NCBI RefSeq assembly: GCF_041433555.1
Contig: NZ_JAPWBR010000005.1
Span: forward strand, 1-64,000
DNA: 64,000 nt
Reading direction: 5' to 3'
From: Granulicatella sp041433555
GTDB taxonomy: Bacteria; Bacillota; Bacilli; Lactobacillales; Aerococcaceae
The notes beneath the pieces were generated by a model. It did not search any database. It saw only the letters and a program-made list of their open reading frames with translations, and was not told the DNA's origin. The stretch's first letter is position 1. Each line of letters starts with the position of its first letter. This document shows, piece by piece, positions 1-8,949 of this stretch. The position numbers were made by a program, and so were the translations under genes.

Positions 1-3
1 AAA

Positions 4-25
4 GACGAGTTCATAAGAACTCGTC
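4..25. terminator. hairpin at window edge
   Basis: A perfect 9-bp inverted repeat with a 4-base loop is followed on the + side by a T-rich stretch. It is probably the terminator of a gene outside the window. A second short hairpin (cctgtc...gacagg, about 43-59) follows it. Confidence 0.5.
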
Positions 26-71
26 ATACACTTTATTTATTTTCCTGTCTACTTGACAGGGTGCACTTCAC

Positions 72-87
72 GTAACTTATATGTTAC
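72..87. promoter_or_regulatory. 16-bp near-palindrome GTAACTTATATGTTAC
   Basis: This near-palindrome resembles GTAGCATATATGCTAC at 8950, GTAGCAAATATGCTAC at 8967 and GTAGCATATATGTTAC at 59762. It may be a binding site for an unidentified dimeric regulator. The function is inferred from recurrence only. Confidence 0.3.
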
Positions 88-112
88 ATTTCGGTTGTTC
101 AACCAAAAAAAT

Positions 113-152
113 AAGCTCGCCTGCATCACGCAAGCGAGCTTTTCTACTATAT
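113..152. repeat. 40-bp direct repeat carrying an intrinsic terminator, copy A
   Basis: The repeat contains the stem AGCTCGC...GCGAGCT followed by TTTT. It recurs at 1766-1805 with a single difference (39 of 40 bases). The two copies bracket exactly the transporter-TetR pair. Copy A acts as the terminator of the minus-strand transporter. Confidence 0.85.
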
Positions 153-153
153 T

Positions 154-1035
154 TTACTCTTCAATACCATCGTGGGAAGAATACCATGCTCCCACTGCCA
201 TCAATATTAGTGCAATAAAATAAGTAACTTCTGGCATCTGACCAAAAATTAGAATAGACAGGAAAGATGCAATGAATGGAGAAACAGCATAATAAGCGCT
301 GGTTCTTGCCGCCCCAAGAAGGCGTTGAGCATGGACATAAAAATAAATACTTAGTCCATAAGACACAATTCCTAAAGCCATAACCGCAATGACGCTCCAA
401 AGATTCATCAATCTCTCACCAAGCACTAAACCAATTACGATAGAGCCAATTCCAGAAAATATTCCCTTTAACAAGACAATCTCTAACGGATCACAGGAAG
501 AAAGTTTTCTGGTGCAATTATTTTCCAATCCCCAGAAAACAGCAGCCAATAATACAAATAAAGAACCATAGGAAAACTCTAGACTCGAAAAATCTTCAAA
601 AGACAAGATAACACTAGAAAAGGTTACGAAAAGAATTCCTATCCATAACCGTTTACTGATACGTTCTTTAAAAACTACTAACGCAATCAGCGCAGTCGCA
701 ACAATCTCAAAATTATTTAACAAAGAGGCATTCGCAGCAGTTGTTGCGCTTAGCCCTATCAACAAACAGATTGGCGCTGCTATATCTAATAAAATCATAG
801 CAACCGTATACGGCAATTCGGCTTTACTGAGATGAATCTCAGTGGTTTCCGCTTGTCTCACTCTTCTTAAAACTGCAATCAAGCTCATTCCAACACCCGC
901 ACCTAAATATAAAAATCCTGCCATTAATGTGGGTGGCATTTCATTTAATAATACTTTTGAAAAAGGAGAACTCACCGCATATAGTACTGCAGCAAGTATC
1001 GCCATGATTATCCCCTTCCGCATCTCTTGTTTCAT
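154..1035 (-). CDS. DMT-superfamily (EamA) transporter
   Basis: This 293-residue membrane protein has about ten hydrophobic segments in two EamA-like halves, the usual size and layout of drug/metabolite exporters (family knowledge). The N-terminus is short and basic, then passes directly into the first membrane helix. A Shine-Dalgarno-like AGGGGTGAG lies just before the ATG. It is divergent from the TetR-type regulator at 1200, which probably controls it, and the pair is flanked by duplicated terminators. The substrate cannot be read from sequence; efflux of a small metabolite or drug is an inference. Confidence 0.85.
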   Translation of the reverse strand: MKQEMRKGIIMAILAAVLYAVSSPFSKVLLNEMPPTLMAGFLYLGAGVGMSLIAVLRRVRQAETTEIHLSKAELPYTVAMILLDIAAPICLLIGLSATTAANASLLNNFEIVATALIALVVFKERISKRLWIGILFVTFSSVILSFEDFSSLEFSYGSLFVLLAAVFWGLENNCTRKLSSCDPLEIVLLKGIFSGIGSIVIGLVLGERLMNLWSVIAVMALGIVSYGLSIYFYVHAQRLLGAARTSAYYAVSPFIASFLSILIFGQMPEVTYFIALILMAVGAWYSSHDGIEE

Positions 1036-1199
1036 ATACTCACCCCTTGAAATCTAATAATAAATACTGTATATTTTGTACACTATCGAACACTTTGTAT
1101 CGTAATTATATAGAATTATAATTTTTCAAAACAACAGTCATTTTAGTATTTCTGTAAGATAACGAACATTTTTAATAAATTGTACGGAGGATTCTTCCT
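1036..1199. promoter_or_regulatory. divergent promoter/operator region of transporter-TetR pair
   Basis: This AT-rich 164-bp region separates the two divergent start codons. It contains an imperfect inverted repeat (ATTATA...TATAAT, about 1104-1121) and two short direct repeats with the core CGAACA (near 1086 and 1163). Either could be an operator for the neighbouring TetR protein. No site is assigned firmly. Confidence 0.4.
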
Positions 1200-1739
1200 A
1201 TGGATCGACGACAACAAAAATCACGAAAAGCTATTTTTGAAGCTTTTAGTCTTCTTTTAGAAAAGAAGCGTTACAGTAAAATTACTGTGCAAGACATTAT
1301 CGATACCGCCAATGTTGGACGGAGCACTTTTTACGCACACTTCGAGACAAAAGACGAATTATTAAACGCTATTTGCGAAGAGATTTTTGACCATATCTTC
1401 GAAAGTCTTCACACTGACGATTCATGCACTTTAAAGGATCGAAACAGCGCATTATCCAGTAAACTCTCTCATCTATTATGGCATCTACGAGAGCAAAAAA
1501 ATAAGATTAGCGCATTTCTGATTGATGAAAACAGTGAACTCTTTTTAAGATACTTTAAGCAACACTTAACCATTCTTTTTGCTGATTTTTCTAACAGCGC
1601 AAATAAATCCATCCCTAAGGCGTTCGTCACTAATCATTATGTGACGAGTTTTGCGGAAACTGTCAAATGGTGGTCGAGTAACGGAATGTCTCTTCCTCCA
1701 GAAGTGGTTGTTGAGTATTATATGCAATTAATTCGTTAA
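1200..1739 (+). CDS. TetR/AcrR-family transcriptional regulator
   Basis: The protein has 179 residues. Residues about 8-55 form the classic TetR DNA-binding domain: the stretch TVQDIIDTANVGRSTFYAHF gives the helix-turn-helix, followed by KDEL. The C-terminal ligand domain is short and of the kind often annotated TetR_C (DhaS-like). The ribosome site GGAGGA precedes the ATG by 8 bases. Its place opposite the EamA transporter suggests it represses that gene in response to the exported compound, which is an inference. Confidence 0.9.
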   Translation: MDRRQQKSRKAIFEAFSLLLEKKRYSKITVQDIIDTANVGRSTFYAHFETKDELLNAICEEIFDHIFESLHTDDSCTLKDRNSALSSKLSHLLWHLREQKNKISAFLIDENSELFLRYFKQHLTILFADFSNSANKSIPKAFVTNHYVTSFAETVKWWSSNGMSLPPEVVVEYYMQLIR

Positions 1740-1765
1740 TCCTTTCGCTATTTCTTTCGACAAAG

Positions 1766-1805
1766 AAGCTCGCCTGCACCACGCAAGCGAGCTTTTCTAC
1801 TATAT
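1766..1805. repeat. 40-bp direct repeat carrying an intrinsic terminator, copy B
   Basis: It matches 113-152 apart from one T/C change. It lies 8 bp beyond the stop codon of the minus-strand acyl-CoA dehydrogenase-like gene and is probably that gene's own terminator. It can also stop transcription from the TetR gene. Confidence 0.85.
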
Positions 1806-1813
1806 AAATAAAA

Positions 1814-2950
1814 TTATTGAATTGGTCCTAAGAGAATATTTGCCCACGCATCATGTAATGACTCTTGGTCACTTGGTTGGAACAAGCCAGCCAACACATC
1901 GCGGTATAAGCGAGATAATTCTGTACGGTTGAAGTATGAACTTCCCCCGCTAGCACGAACGATTTCTTCCACGGCTTTCTTCGATACTTCCACTGAACGG
2001 TTCTTAATAGAAGATAAACGAGGCAACCAGATGAAGCTATATTCTGTGCTTGCTTCTAGCGTGTCGCTCAATTCGTTAATTTGTGGTTGAATGCCGTCTA
2101 GTATAATCGCCGCTTCCGCAATTCTCCAGCGAATGTTTTTATCGTTGGCATAAGGCGCATCATTGGATACAGAGTGACGTTTCTTCACTGTCTCTACCCC
2201 GATTTCTAGCGCACGTTTCCCGATACCAAAGTACGTTGCCGCTAGTAAAATTTCGAAGTACGCGAAAATACCGAATACCACTGGATCAAAGCTTGGTCCA
2301 GGAGCCACTTTCGTTAAAATTTGCTCCTCTGCCGCGAAGATGCCTTTTAACTCAACGCTGTTTGATTGCGTCGCACGCATGCCCATTGTATCCCAGTCGT
2401 CTTTTACGATAAACGTTTCTTTGTCTGGTGTTAAATACGCGAATACTGAGAGTGGTGACTCGCCTGTATTATCTTGCCCAAATGAAACCAACTTGTCGCA
2501 ATATTTTCCCATAGATAAGAAGACTTTCTTGCCGTAAAAACGATACGCGCCGCCCTCTTCCGGACGAGCTTCAGAAATCGAACCGAATAACACGCGGTCA
2601 TTCGAAGGTTCAGAAATCCCAAACGCCAACAACTTGCCTTCTGCAGCATCGCGAAGGATTTGTTCTCCCTTCTTGTTGCCAAAACGAACCATGTGCTTGC
2701 CAAGGCCGACAATAATTTGGTGCATGTTCACCCCAAGCGCAGTCCCTGGAGCCGCCATCGCAAGACGCGTTTGTTCTTGCGCAATCTCTTTTAATGAGAG
2801 ACCGAATCCGCCGTACTCTTTTGGCACGAACGCTTTCAAGTATCCCGCCTCTTTTAGCGCTGCATAGTCTTCCGCAGGCCACACATTCTCTTTGTCATAA
2901 CGCGGTGCACGCTCATGAATTTCTTGTAATAACTCTTCCGATAAAAACAT
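1814..2950 (-). CDS. acyl-CoA dehydrogenase-family flavoprotein
   Basis: The protein has 378 residues from the chosen ATG. An in-frame start nine codons upstream exists, but AAGGAGGC sits right before the internal ATG, so MFLSEELL is preferred. It shows the acyl-CoA dehydrogenase layout: an N-terminal helical domain with GGFGLSL, a middle beta domain with FGISEP and SVEL, and a C-terminal four-helix domain ending in an ASGGSSYF-like segment and a DVLAGLFQPSD stretch. The family oxidises acyl-CoA esters or related substrates with FAD. No acyl-CoA ligase or ETF gene is nearby, so the substrate and physiological role are unknown. Some relatives act on nitroalkanes or aromatic compounds. Confidence 0.8.
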   Translation of the reverse strand: MFLSEELLQEIHERAPRYDKENVWPAEDYAALKEAGYLKAFVPKEYGGFGLSLKEIAQEQTRLAMAAPGTALGVNMHQIIVGLGKHMVRFGNKKGEQILRDAAEGKLLAFGISEPSNDRVLFGSISEARPEEGGAYRFYGKKVFLSMGKYCDKLVSFGQDNTGESPLSVFAYLTPDKETFIVKDDWDTMGMRATQSNSVELKGIFAAEEQILTKVAPGPSFDPVVFGIFAYFEILLAATYFGIGKRALEIGVETVKKRHSVSNDAPYANDKNIRWRIAEAAIILDGIQPQINELSDTLEASTEYSFIWLPRLSSIKNRSVEVSKKAVEEIVRASGGSSYFNRTELSRLYRDVLAGLFQPSDQESLHDAWANILLGPIQ

Positions 2951-3041
2951 AAAAAGCCTCCTTAATATCTTATACAACGATAGTATAAAATATTAAGGAG
3001 ACCGTGGCAAAATTTAAGTTGCCTATCTAATCGATATTATT

Positions 3042-3968
3042 CTATTTAATGTACTTCTTAAATACTTTTCTCATTTTTATAACTTGATCAAGTACTTCAT
3101 TCATTAATTCTGGATAATTTTCTTGATTTTCAAAGTCTAACCCATCCATTAGATAACGAATTCTTGAAGCTTTTTTACCGTCTAATCTTTGCCAATCGAA
3201 TGTTAACCCTGTCTCGTCTTCTATTTGTTCTCGCAAAGCATATAATTGATCAAATAAAGTTTTATCATTCTGAATATAAACCTCAATACCTACTGCTTTT
3301 TCTTTTGTGTTTAGAGTTATTGATAAATTAGCTTTAGAACTTCCTAAGCTAACATTATACCAATGATTCGTTGTAGCTTTACATATGTTAATAGGTTTGT
3401 CTCTTTCTTTAATAACCTCATTAAACTGAGTCCAGAAGTTCAAGCGTTCTGATTCTATAAATGTTAATTCTCCACTCCTTGAATTTCCTTTTGTTGTTTT
3501 TACAAAATCGTTAGGTTTTTCAACAACTTCAAATTTAGGTGCAGGCAATGAATCTCCAATTTTATAAGCATGGATTTCAATTAGGAAAAATGACACATCT
3601 TCTGTTGTTTTACTGTTTAGCCACTCGATTGCACTCCGATGTTCTTCGCGAGCTTCCTTAACAATCCAAATAACAACCGTTGCCTCTAGACCTGAAGCAT
3701 AAGTAATAATTTTCCCTAAATGATCGTGATTTGTCGCTTCTAACTGATTCTCAATAATGATCTTTGCTCCACTAGTTTCATCCTGTGCAACTAGATCACA
3801 TCTGTATGCACCAACAAAAACTTCTTTTCTAATTTCAGCAAAAGTTACTCCAACTTCATCCCCAAGCATTTCTATGTTTTCTTCTTTTGCTAACCATTCA
3901 GAGAAATTATATTGCTCATGCTTCCATAATTCTCTCACATCTACTTCTTTCAACTTTCCAAATTCCAA
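3042..3968 (-). CDS. DUF4268 / PD-(D/E)XK nuclease-like protein
   Basis: The protein has 308 residues. The start is probably a TTG at 3968 behind the strong site GAGGGGG; the further upstream TTG leaves no ribosome site. The N-terminal half has a restriction-endonuclease-like core (EIRKEVFVGAYRCDLVA..., then IIIENQLE), with the Asp and the Glu of an E-x-Q variant of PD-(D/E)XK. The C-terminal half matches the DUF4268 pattern (FW..F, then a closing stretch with NYPELMNEVLDQ). Such proteins occur in defence neighbourhoods, but their function is not established. The gene stands alone, next to the RloC-like ATPase and a broken gene. Confidence 0.7.
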   Translation of the reverse strand: MEFGKLKEVDVRELWKHEQYNFSEWLAKEENIEMLGDEVGVTFAEIRKEVFVGAYRCDLVAQDETSGAKIIIENQLEATNHDHLGKIITYASGLEATVVIWIVKEAREEHRSAIEWLNSKTTEDVSFFLIEIHAYKIGDSLPAPKFEVVEKPNDFVKTTKGNSRSGELTFIESERLNFWTQFNEVIKERDKPINICKATTNHWYNVSLGSSKANLSITLNTKEKAVGIEVYIQNDKTLFDQLYALREQIEDETGLTFDWQRLDGKKASRIRYLMDGLDFENQENYPELMNEVLDQVIKMRKVFKKYIK

Positions 3969-4109
3969 AGTAATCCCCCTCAAATTGATATAAATTTATA
4001 CACTTAATAATTAAACCCTTCACACTGAAGTATACCACTTTAAACCAGTTTATACACCCTTTTCTAAAGAAAAAGCCCGCCGTTATCACGACTGACTTTT
4101 GTAGGTTCT

Positions 4110-4480
4110 TTATTTTGCCGATTCATACTGGAAAATCTTAACAACAGTCCAGACAAGGCCGATAGAAAGTGTAATGTGGCCGAGACCGGACATCCCTGCT
4201 AGAGCACCATTGCTCACGAGTTGTTGCCCTTCGCTCACGACTTCGTAAATCCCGATAATCGCCATCATGACAATCGAGAAAGTCAATCCTCTATGTAGAT
4301 ATAGATTGGTTTCTTCAACGTAGCAATGCGATCTACATCATATCCTTTTGTTAAAAGATAGAAAATGAGGGGCAACACGAATCCTAGAACTAAAGTATGC
4401 ACGTATAATTTCCCAAGATGTGTCTCGGCTGTAAAGCCATAGAGCTTCGTGAATTTCCTTCTTTCTCTAAATATATTATT
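4110..4480 (-). pseudogene. DUF2871 membrane protein, truncated and frameshifted
   Basis: The reading frame that begins near 4480 gives FTKLYGFTAETHLGKLYVH and hydrophobic helices, then stops at 4283. The continuation is in another frame (LYLHRGLTFSIVMMAIIGIY ... GMSGLGHITLSIGLVWTVV) and ends at 4110. Joined, the two halves resemble the small four-helix DUF2871 family (REFTK.GF, H.H.L.LGF, ISGLAGLGH). A frameshift lies near 4300-4312, and the family's N-terminal helix is missing. It is a decayed gene between two defence-like genes. Confidence 0.65.
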
Positions 4481-4532
4481 TCTGTTGCAGTGATGCGAAT
4501 TATTCAAGTTTTTCTACTAAGTAAAGTCTATA

Positions 4533-6740
4533 CTATGCCATCATCATATCATAGTGTGCTTGATGACCCATTTTAACAAAAATTTCCTTAAAAACCACTT
4601 TATATCGTTCAGTTGAATCTGTATAACTATCAATATATAAATCATCTGGAATAGAATGCGAACCGTCATTAATCCAACTTATCAGCGAACGGCATATCAT
4701 CTTATTCTCCAGCGTATCAAAGGAATTAATAATTTCTTCATCAATATCCTTACCTAATATACTAAAATAATTTTCTAGAATTCTTCTCATGATGTTTTGC
4801 GCGGTAACTAAAGATGCCGTTGTATTTGTTTTTAATTCTTGCCATAGAAGTTCATAAGAAGTTTTTATAGGATTATGCTTTTCAAATGACCTTACTGACG
4901 TTATATTATTGTCTTTACTAATAATCCAATAATTAACATCATTCAATATTTTTGTTCTTCCATCAACAAAGGACGCCTCTTTATGAAAGAAAACATTATG
5001 TGTAAGAATAAAAATTTGTTCAACATCTGATTTACCATCACGAATATCTTTAATCAATGATTTTACCATCGAACTTACTATATAAAGAACTGTACTATCT
5101 AGACTAGATATTGGATCATCTAAAACTAAAACCTTCTTTGAAGATACTTTAGATGCATCCATTGATCCTTTAGCAAACTGAAGAAAATACAAAAACGATA
5201 TAAAAGTTTCTTCCCCCTCGCTTAATGTGTTTGTGGCAAGCGTCCCATCCAATCTCTGTATTTGATAAAAATTCTCTTTTGCAGGCGATGGAACAATTTG
5301 AAAATTCGTAAAGCCATAAGCATTTAGTGAGCGATTGATTTCATCAACCGTTGGTTGCACACTTGTAATATTCTTTCCTGCTTCAAAAATTTTATTTTTC
5401 AACTCTTCTAATTGTTCTTTACAAGAATCAATACCTTTTTGAATTCCTTGCTTTGCTTTTTCAAAAGAATTTAAACTTTTAAGATAACTACTAATTAACG
5501 CCTCTTGCTCATCCATTAAAAATTCCCAAACAGCATCAACTAGTTTTTTCTTTTCATCATTATAGTTATCAACTATATTATTATGATTAATAATATTTGT
5601 ATTGGCATTGGAAATCATAGCTAATAACTCACTTACTATTTCTTGACTTTCCCCGAGTATTATCTTTTTACTGGGTTCTTTTTCTTTCGATAACATTTTT
5701 TCCAATGTGATAGCAAACTGCATTTCCAATGTTTCTAACAAAGTATTGTATTTCGAGATATCTAACTCCCCACAACTAACCATAAATTCATTGCTGGCAA
5801 CACTGCTAAAACTAGAAAACAACGCTTCCGATAAACTTTGATATTTCTCAGTCAAACTTTTTATATGTTGGATATCTCTTTCATATTCGCCACTAAAAAA
5901 AGTGTTTAGTTGTTGTTCTAGATCTTCTGTGATTGTTTTTTGCTGGCAGAAAGGACATATGCCGTTCTCACTAATATATGAACGACCTTTATTAACCCAA
6001 TCTGCATTGTCAAGAGATCTAATAAGTTTGGAAATAGGAACATCTTGATTACCTACCACTATCTTTCCCCAAATTAAATCCTTTTCAATCTTTGTAAGCT
6101 CACAAAGCAATTCTTCAACTTCCATATTAACAGTATTATACTTTTCAGGTTTTCTTGAAAACAATGTGTTTGAGAGTCTAATTAACGATTCTCTTGTTTC
6201 TCTTGAAGAATGTGTTTTATTATATCTTTTTAAAACTTCATCTCTAAATTTTTCTTTATTACCTCTCAAACCACTAAATGCTTCTTGAAAATCATTTTCA
6301 TTTTGCTTAAAAATTGTATTCCAGACAGTATCCCTAAAATTATCTTTAAATTGTTTTTCCTCTTCTTTTTTCTTATTTAAACTATTCTCTCTAATTGAGT
6401 ACTCCTCTTGCTTTTTATCCCGTATCTTTTTCATTTCTTCAAGTTCTTGTATATCTTCAATTGTTGCCTCCCCCAGTGTGAATATCCCATCTATATCCTC
6501 TTTAAAATGGCGGTTACGGAAATCTCTATTATAAACAACAACGTCCATACATGTATTATTTCCCCAATTAATCTCACACATAGAATATTTTGGATCTGTT
6601 TGATTATACAAAAAGTTACTAATTGTAGATTTGCCACTCCCATTAGGGCCATAAAAAAAATTAATTTTTTGACAATTTTCAATAATAGCACCTTCTAAGG
6701 GATATGTAGCACAGCTTTTCATGCTGATTGATTTAATCAT
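4533..6740 (-). CDS. AAA ATPase with zinc hook, RloC/PrrC-like anticodon nuclease candidate
   Basis: The protein has 735 residues; the start at 6740 follows GGAGG closely. Walker A GPNGSGKST is at about residues 31-39. A long coiled coil is interrupted near the middle by CPFC (Cys262, Cys265), a Rad50-like zinc hook. The second ATPase half follows, with LSEGEETF and KVLVLDDPISSLDS (signature and Walker B), then a distinct tail. The tail holds R-x3-E (RRILE, Glu about 656) and a later SH (His about 695), which resembles the Arg-Glu-His catalytic triad of PrrC/RloC tRNA anticodon nucleases. RloC is known to combine an ATPase head, zinc hook and nuclease tail, and to act as a phage-exclusion suicide enzyme. 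This assignment is inference from architecture; a general AAA_13 ATPase is the alternative. Confidence 0.6.
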   Translation of the reverse strand: MIKSISMKSCATYPLEGAIIENCQKINFFYGPNGSGKSTISNFLYNQTDPKYSMCEINWGNNTCMDVVVYNRDFRNRHFKEDIDGIFTLGEATIEDIQELEEMKKIRDKKQEEYSIRENSLNKKKEEEKQFKDNFRDTVWNTIFKQNENDFQEAFSGLRGNKEKFRDEVLKRYNKTHSSRETRESLIRLSNTLFSRKPEKYNTVNMEVEELLCELTKIEKDLIWGKIVVGNQDVPISKLIRSLDNADWVNKGRSYISENGICPFCQQKTITEDLEQQLNTFFSGEYERDIQHIKSLTEKYQSLSEALFSSFSSVASNEFMVSCGELDISKYNTLLETLEMQFAITLEKMLSKEKEPSKKIILGESQEIVSELLAMISNANTNIINHNNIVDNYNDEKKKLVDAVWEFLMDEQEALISSYLKSLNSFEKAKQGIQKGIDSCKEQLEELKNKIFEAGKNITSVQPTVDEINRSLNAYGFTNFQIVPSPAKENFYQIQRLDGTLATNTLSEGEETFISFLYFLQFAKGSMDASKVSSKKVLVLDDPISSLDSTVLYIVSSMVKSLIKDIRDGKSDVEQIFILTHNVFFHKEASFVDGRTKILNDVNYWIISKDNNITSVRSFEKHNPIKTSYELLWQELKTNTTASLVTAQNIMRRILENYFSILGKDIDEEIINSFDTLENKMICRSLISWINDGSHSIPDDLYIDSYTDSTERYKVVFKEIFVKMGHQAHYDMMMA

Positions 6741-6925
6741 ATTTCCTCCTCTTTCCATTTCCAAACAACTATTCATATGGACCTGTTTTACAATAAAGAT
6801 ATCAGAAGTTATGGGCACTTAAGTAAATTAAAATTATATCTAAATGTTTGCTAAATAAATTATTTGTTAAATCTCAAAAATTGACTTTAGGAAATTTAGA
6901 GTAGTGACATAGTTCTTTTTAAATC

Positions 6926-7140
6926 CTAAACCTCATACTTTCCAGTCGTATCTTTTAACAAATCCTCATGGCAATTTAAAGTTTGCAGAGGATCTAATTC
7001 CATTTCATGATACTTGTCAAACACTTCATATAAATAACTGTAATTGATTTTATTCTCTATACTCTTTTTGAGTGAATCTGTATCCAGTGAAATACTATTC
7101 ATTCCAGCAATGGTTTCTTCATCTCTAGTATAAAAATTTT
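6926..7140 (-). pseudogene. C-terminal gene fragment abutting guaA
   Basis: An open frame without a plausible start runs from just beyond the guaA stop to a TAG at 6926. It encodes about 70 residues containing GMNSISLDTDSLKKSI and DPLQTLNCHEDLLKD. The composition looks like real protein, and it appears to be the 3' end of a lost gene whose 5' part was removed at the guaA boundary. I do not recognise the family. The guaA 3' end is a known integration hotspot, so this may mark an element junction. Confidence 0.45.
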
Positions 7141-7149
7141 AGAACCTCC

Positions 7150-8703
7150 CTACTCCCACTCAATTGTAGCCGGCGGTTTGCTCGTGATGTCGTAGACGAC
7201 GCGGTTGACGTGGGCTACTTCGTTGACGATGCGGGCGCTGATGGTTTGCAGCACTTCCCAAGGGATGCGAGCAAAGTCACTCGTCATGCCGTCGATACTC
7301 GTTACGGCACGGATTCCGATCGTGTAGTCGTACGTTCTACCGTCTCCCATTACCCCAACGCTGCGGATGCCTGGAAGCACCGTGAAGTATTGCCATACGT
7401 CTCGTTCAAGGCCGTTTTTGGCGATTTCTTCGCGTAAGATAGCGTCAGATTCGCGGACGATTTCAAGTTTTTCTTCGGTCACTTCCCCAAGCACGCGGAT
7501 TCCAAGCCCTGGTCCTGGGAACGGTTGGCGCCATACGATAGAGTCTGGCATGCCAAGCGCCGTTCCAAGTGCGCGCACTTCGTCTTTGAAGAGTGTGTTC
7601 AATGGTTCGATCAGTTCGAATTGCATATCCTCTGGAAGTCCCCCTACGTTATGGTGAGACTTAATGGTTTGCGCTGTTTTCGTTCCGGATTCGATGATAT
7701 CTGTGTAAAGCGTTCCTTGCGCAAGGAAATCCACGTTCGTGAGTTTTGCCGCTTCGTCGTCGAATACGTACACGAACTCATTTCCGATAATCTTCCGTTT
7801 TTCTTCAGGGTCGCTTACGCCTTTTAGTTTCGATAGGAAACGTTCCTGCGCGTTCACGCGGATAATATTGAGGCCAAATTTACCAGAGAGGCTCTCCATC
7901 ACTTGGTCGCCTTCCCCTTTACGAAGCAAGCCGTGGTCTACGAAAATACAGATGAGTTGGTCACCGATTGCTTTTTGCAAGAGAACCCCAACGACACTTG
8001 AATCTACCCCGCCAGATAGCCCAAGTAAGACTTTCTTATGACCCACTTTTTCGCGAATTTTCGCAATTTCCATTTCAATAAAGCTGTCCATCGACCAGTC
8101 GCCTGTTGCCCCACAAATATCGAATACGAAGTTACGAAGCATGTCGTTTCCGTGAATACTGTGACGCACTTCTGGATGGAACTGTACGCCGTAAATGCGA
8201 CGTTCTTGATTTTCAAAAGCCGCAAATGGCGTGTGCGCATTCGAAGCCGTCACGCTGAACCCTTCAGGAATCGCAGTAATACGGTCTCCGTGGCTCATGA
8301 GTACCTCTTCCTCTTCAGCTAACCCTTTAAAAATGCCTGAAGTCGTGTTAAAGACATCGACTTTCGCAGAACCATATTCACGCGTTGTAGACGATTCTAC
8401 CTTCCCACCGAACAGATGCGTTGTCAGTTGCATCCCGTAGCAAATCCCAAGCACTGGAATTCCCAATTCAAAAATCGCAGGATCCACGGTAAAAGCATCC
8501 TCTGCATAAACGCTATGTGGTCCCCCTGAGAAAATAATCCCTTTTACGTTGCCGTGTGCCTTAATTTCTTCGGCTGTAATATCGTTGTGTAGCAACTCGC
8601 TGAACACACCAAATTCACGAATACGGCGCGTAATCAACTGATTGTACTGACTACCGAAGTCGAGCACGATAATCTTTTCTAATGAAGTGGTTTGAGCTGT
8701 CAT
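7150..8703 (-). CDS. guaA: GMP synthase (glutamine-hydrolysing)
   Basis: The protein has 517 residues, the normal length. The start at 8703 (MTAQTTSLEK) follows AAGGAGG; the longer upstream frame is not supported. It converts XMP to GMP with glutamine and ATP. The class I glutamine amidotransferase domain comes first, with the nucleophile in GICYGMQ and the His-Glu in FHPEV. Next is the ATP-pyrophosphatase domain with GLSGGVDSSV, then the dimerisation domain ending in KPPATIEWE. It is transcribed alone from a promoter about 140 bp upstream. Its 3' end is flanked by accessory genes. Confidence 0.97.
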   Translation of the reverse strand: MTAQTTSLEKIIVLDFGSQYNQLITRRIREFGVFSELLHNDITAEEIKAHGNVKGIIFSGGPHSVYAEDAFTVDPAIFELGIPVLGICYGMQLTTHLFGGKVESSTTREYGSAKVDVFNTTSGIFKGLAEEEEVLMSHGDRITAIPEGFSVTASNAHTPFAAFENQERRIYGVQFHPEVRHSIHGNDMLRNFVFDICGATGDWSMDSFIEMEIAKIREKVGHKKVLLGLSGGVDSSVVGVLLQKAIGDQLICIFVDHGLLRKGEGDQVMESLSGKFGLNIIRVNAQERFLSKLKGVSDPEEKRKIIGNEFVYVFDDEAAKLTNVDFLAQGTLYTDIIESGTKTAQTIKSHHNVGGLPEDMQFELIEPLNTLFKDEVRALGTALGMPDSIVWRQPFPGPGLGIRVLGEVTEEKLEIVRESDAILREEIAKNGLERDVWQYFTVLPGIRSVGVMGDGRTYDYTIGIRAVTSIDGMTSDFARIPWEVLQTISARIVNEVAHVNRVVYDITSKPPATIEWE

Positions 8704-8843
8704 AAGAGGCCTCCTTAGTTTTAGTTCTTTTTCATTGTAACAGAAAAGCACGAAAATTACTTTAAAAAACTGAATTTTTTGTTCGGATTTTTCAGGCCCG
8801 TTTTCCGCGTCACACCAAGCTTTCATTCGGATATATAAATTAG

Positions 8844-8872
8844 TATATAGAGTGTACACTCAATCGATGCAA
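8844..8872 (-). promoter_or_regulatory. guaA promoter with palindrome in the spacer
   Basis: On the minus strand TTGCAT is followed 17 bases later by TATATA. The spacer contains the perfect 12-bp palindrome GAGTGTACACTC (8850-8861), well placed for a repressor. The leader to the ATG is about 140 nt. No purine-riboswitch core was recognised in it. Confidence 0.55.
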
Positions 8873-8949
8873 CCTTTACAAACATTATCAAATCAACGTT
8901 TCTACATGTTGACATGACGTTCAAAAATTGTGTTTTAATTTTTTGAAAT

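Noticed and set aside
7525..8322. Several ORFs of 75-100 codons antisense to guaA
   Set aside because: Frame shadows of a conserved gene with no ribosome sites or protein-like composition.
8704..8843. Purine riboswitch in the guaA leader
   Set aside because: The conserved loop sequences of the guanine riboswitch are not visible in the ~140-nt leader.
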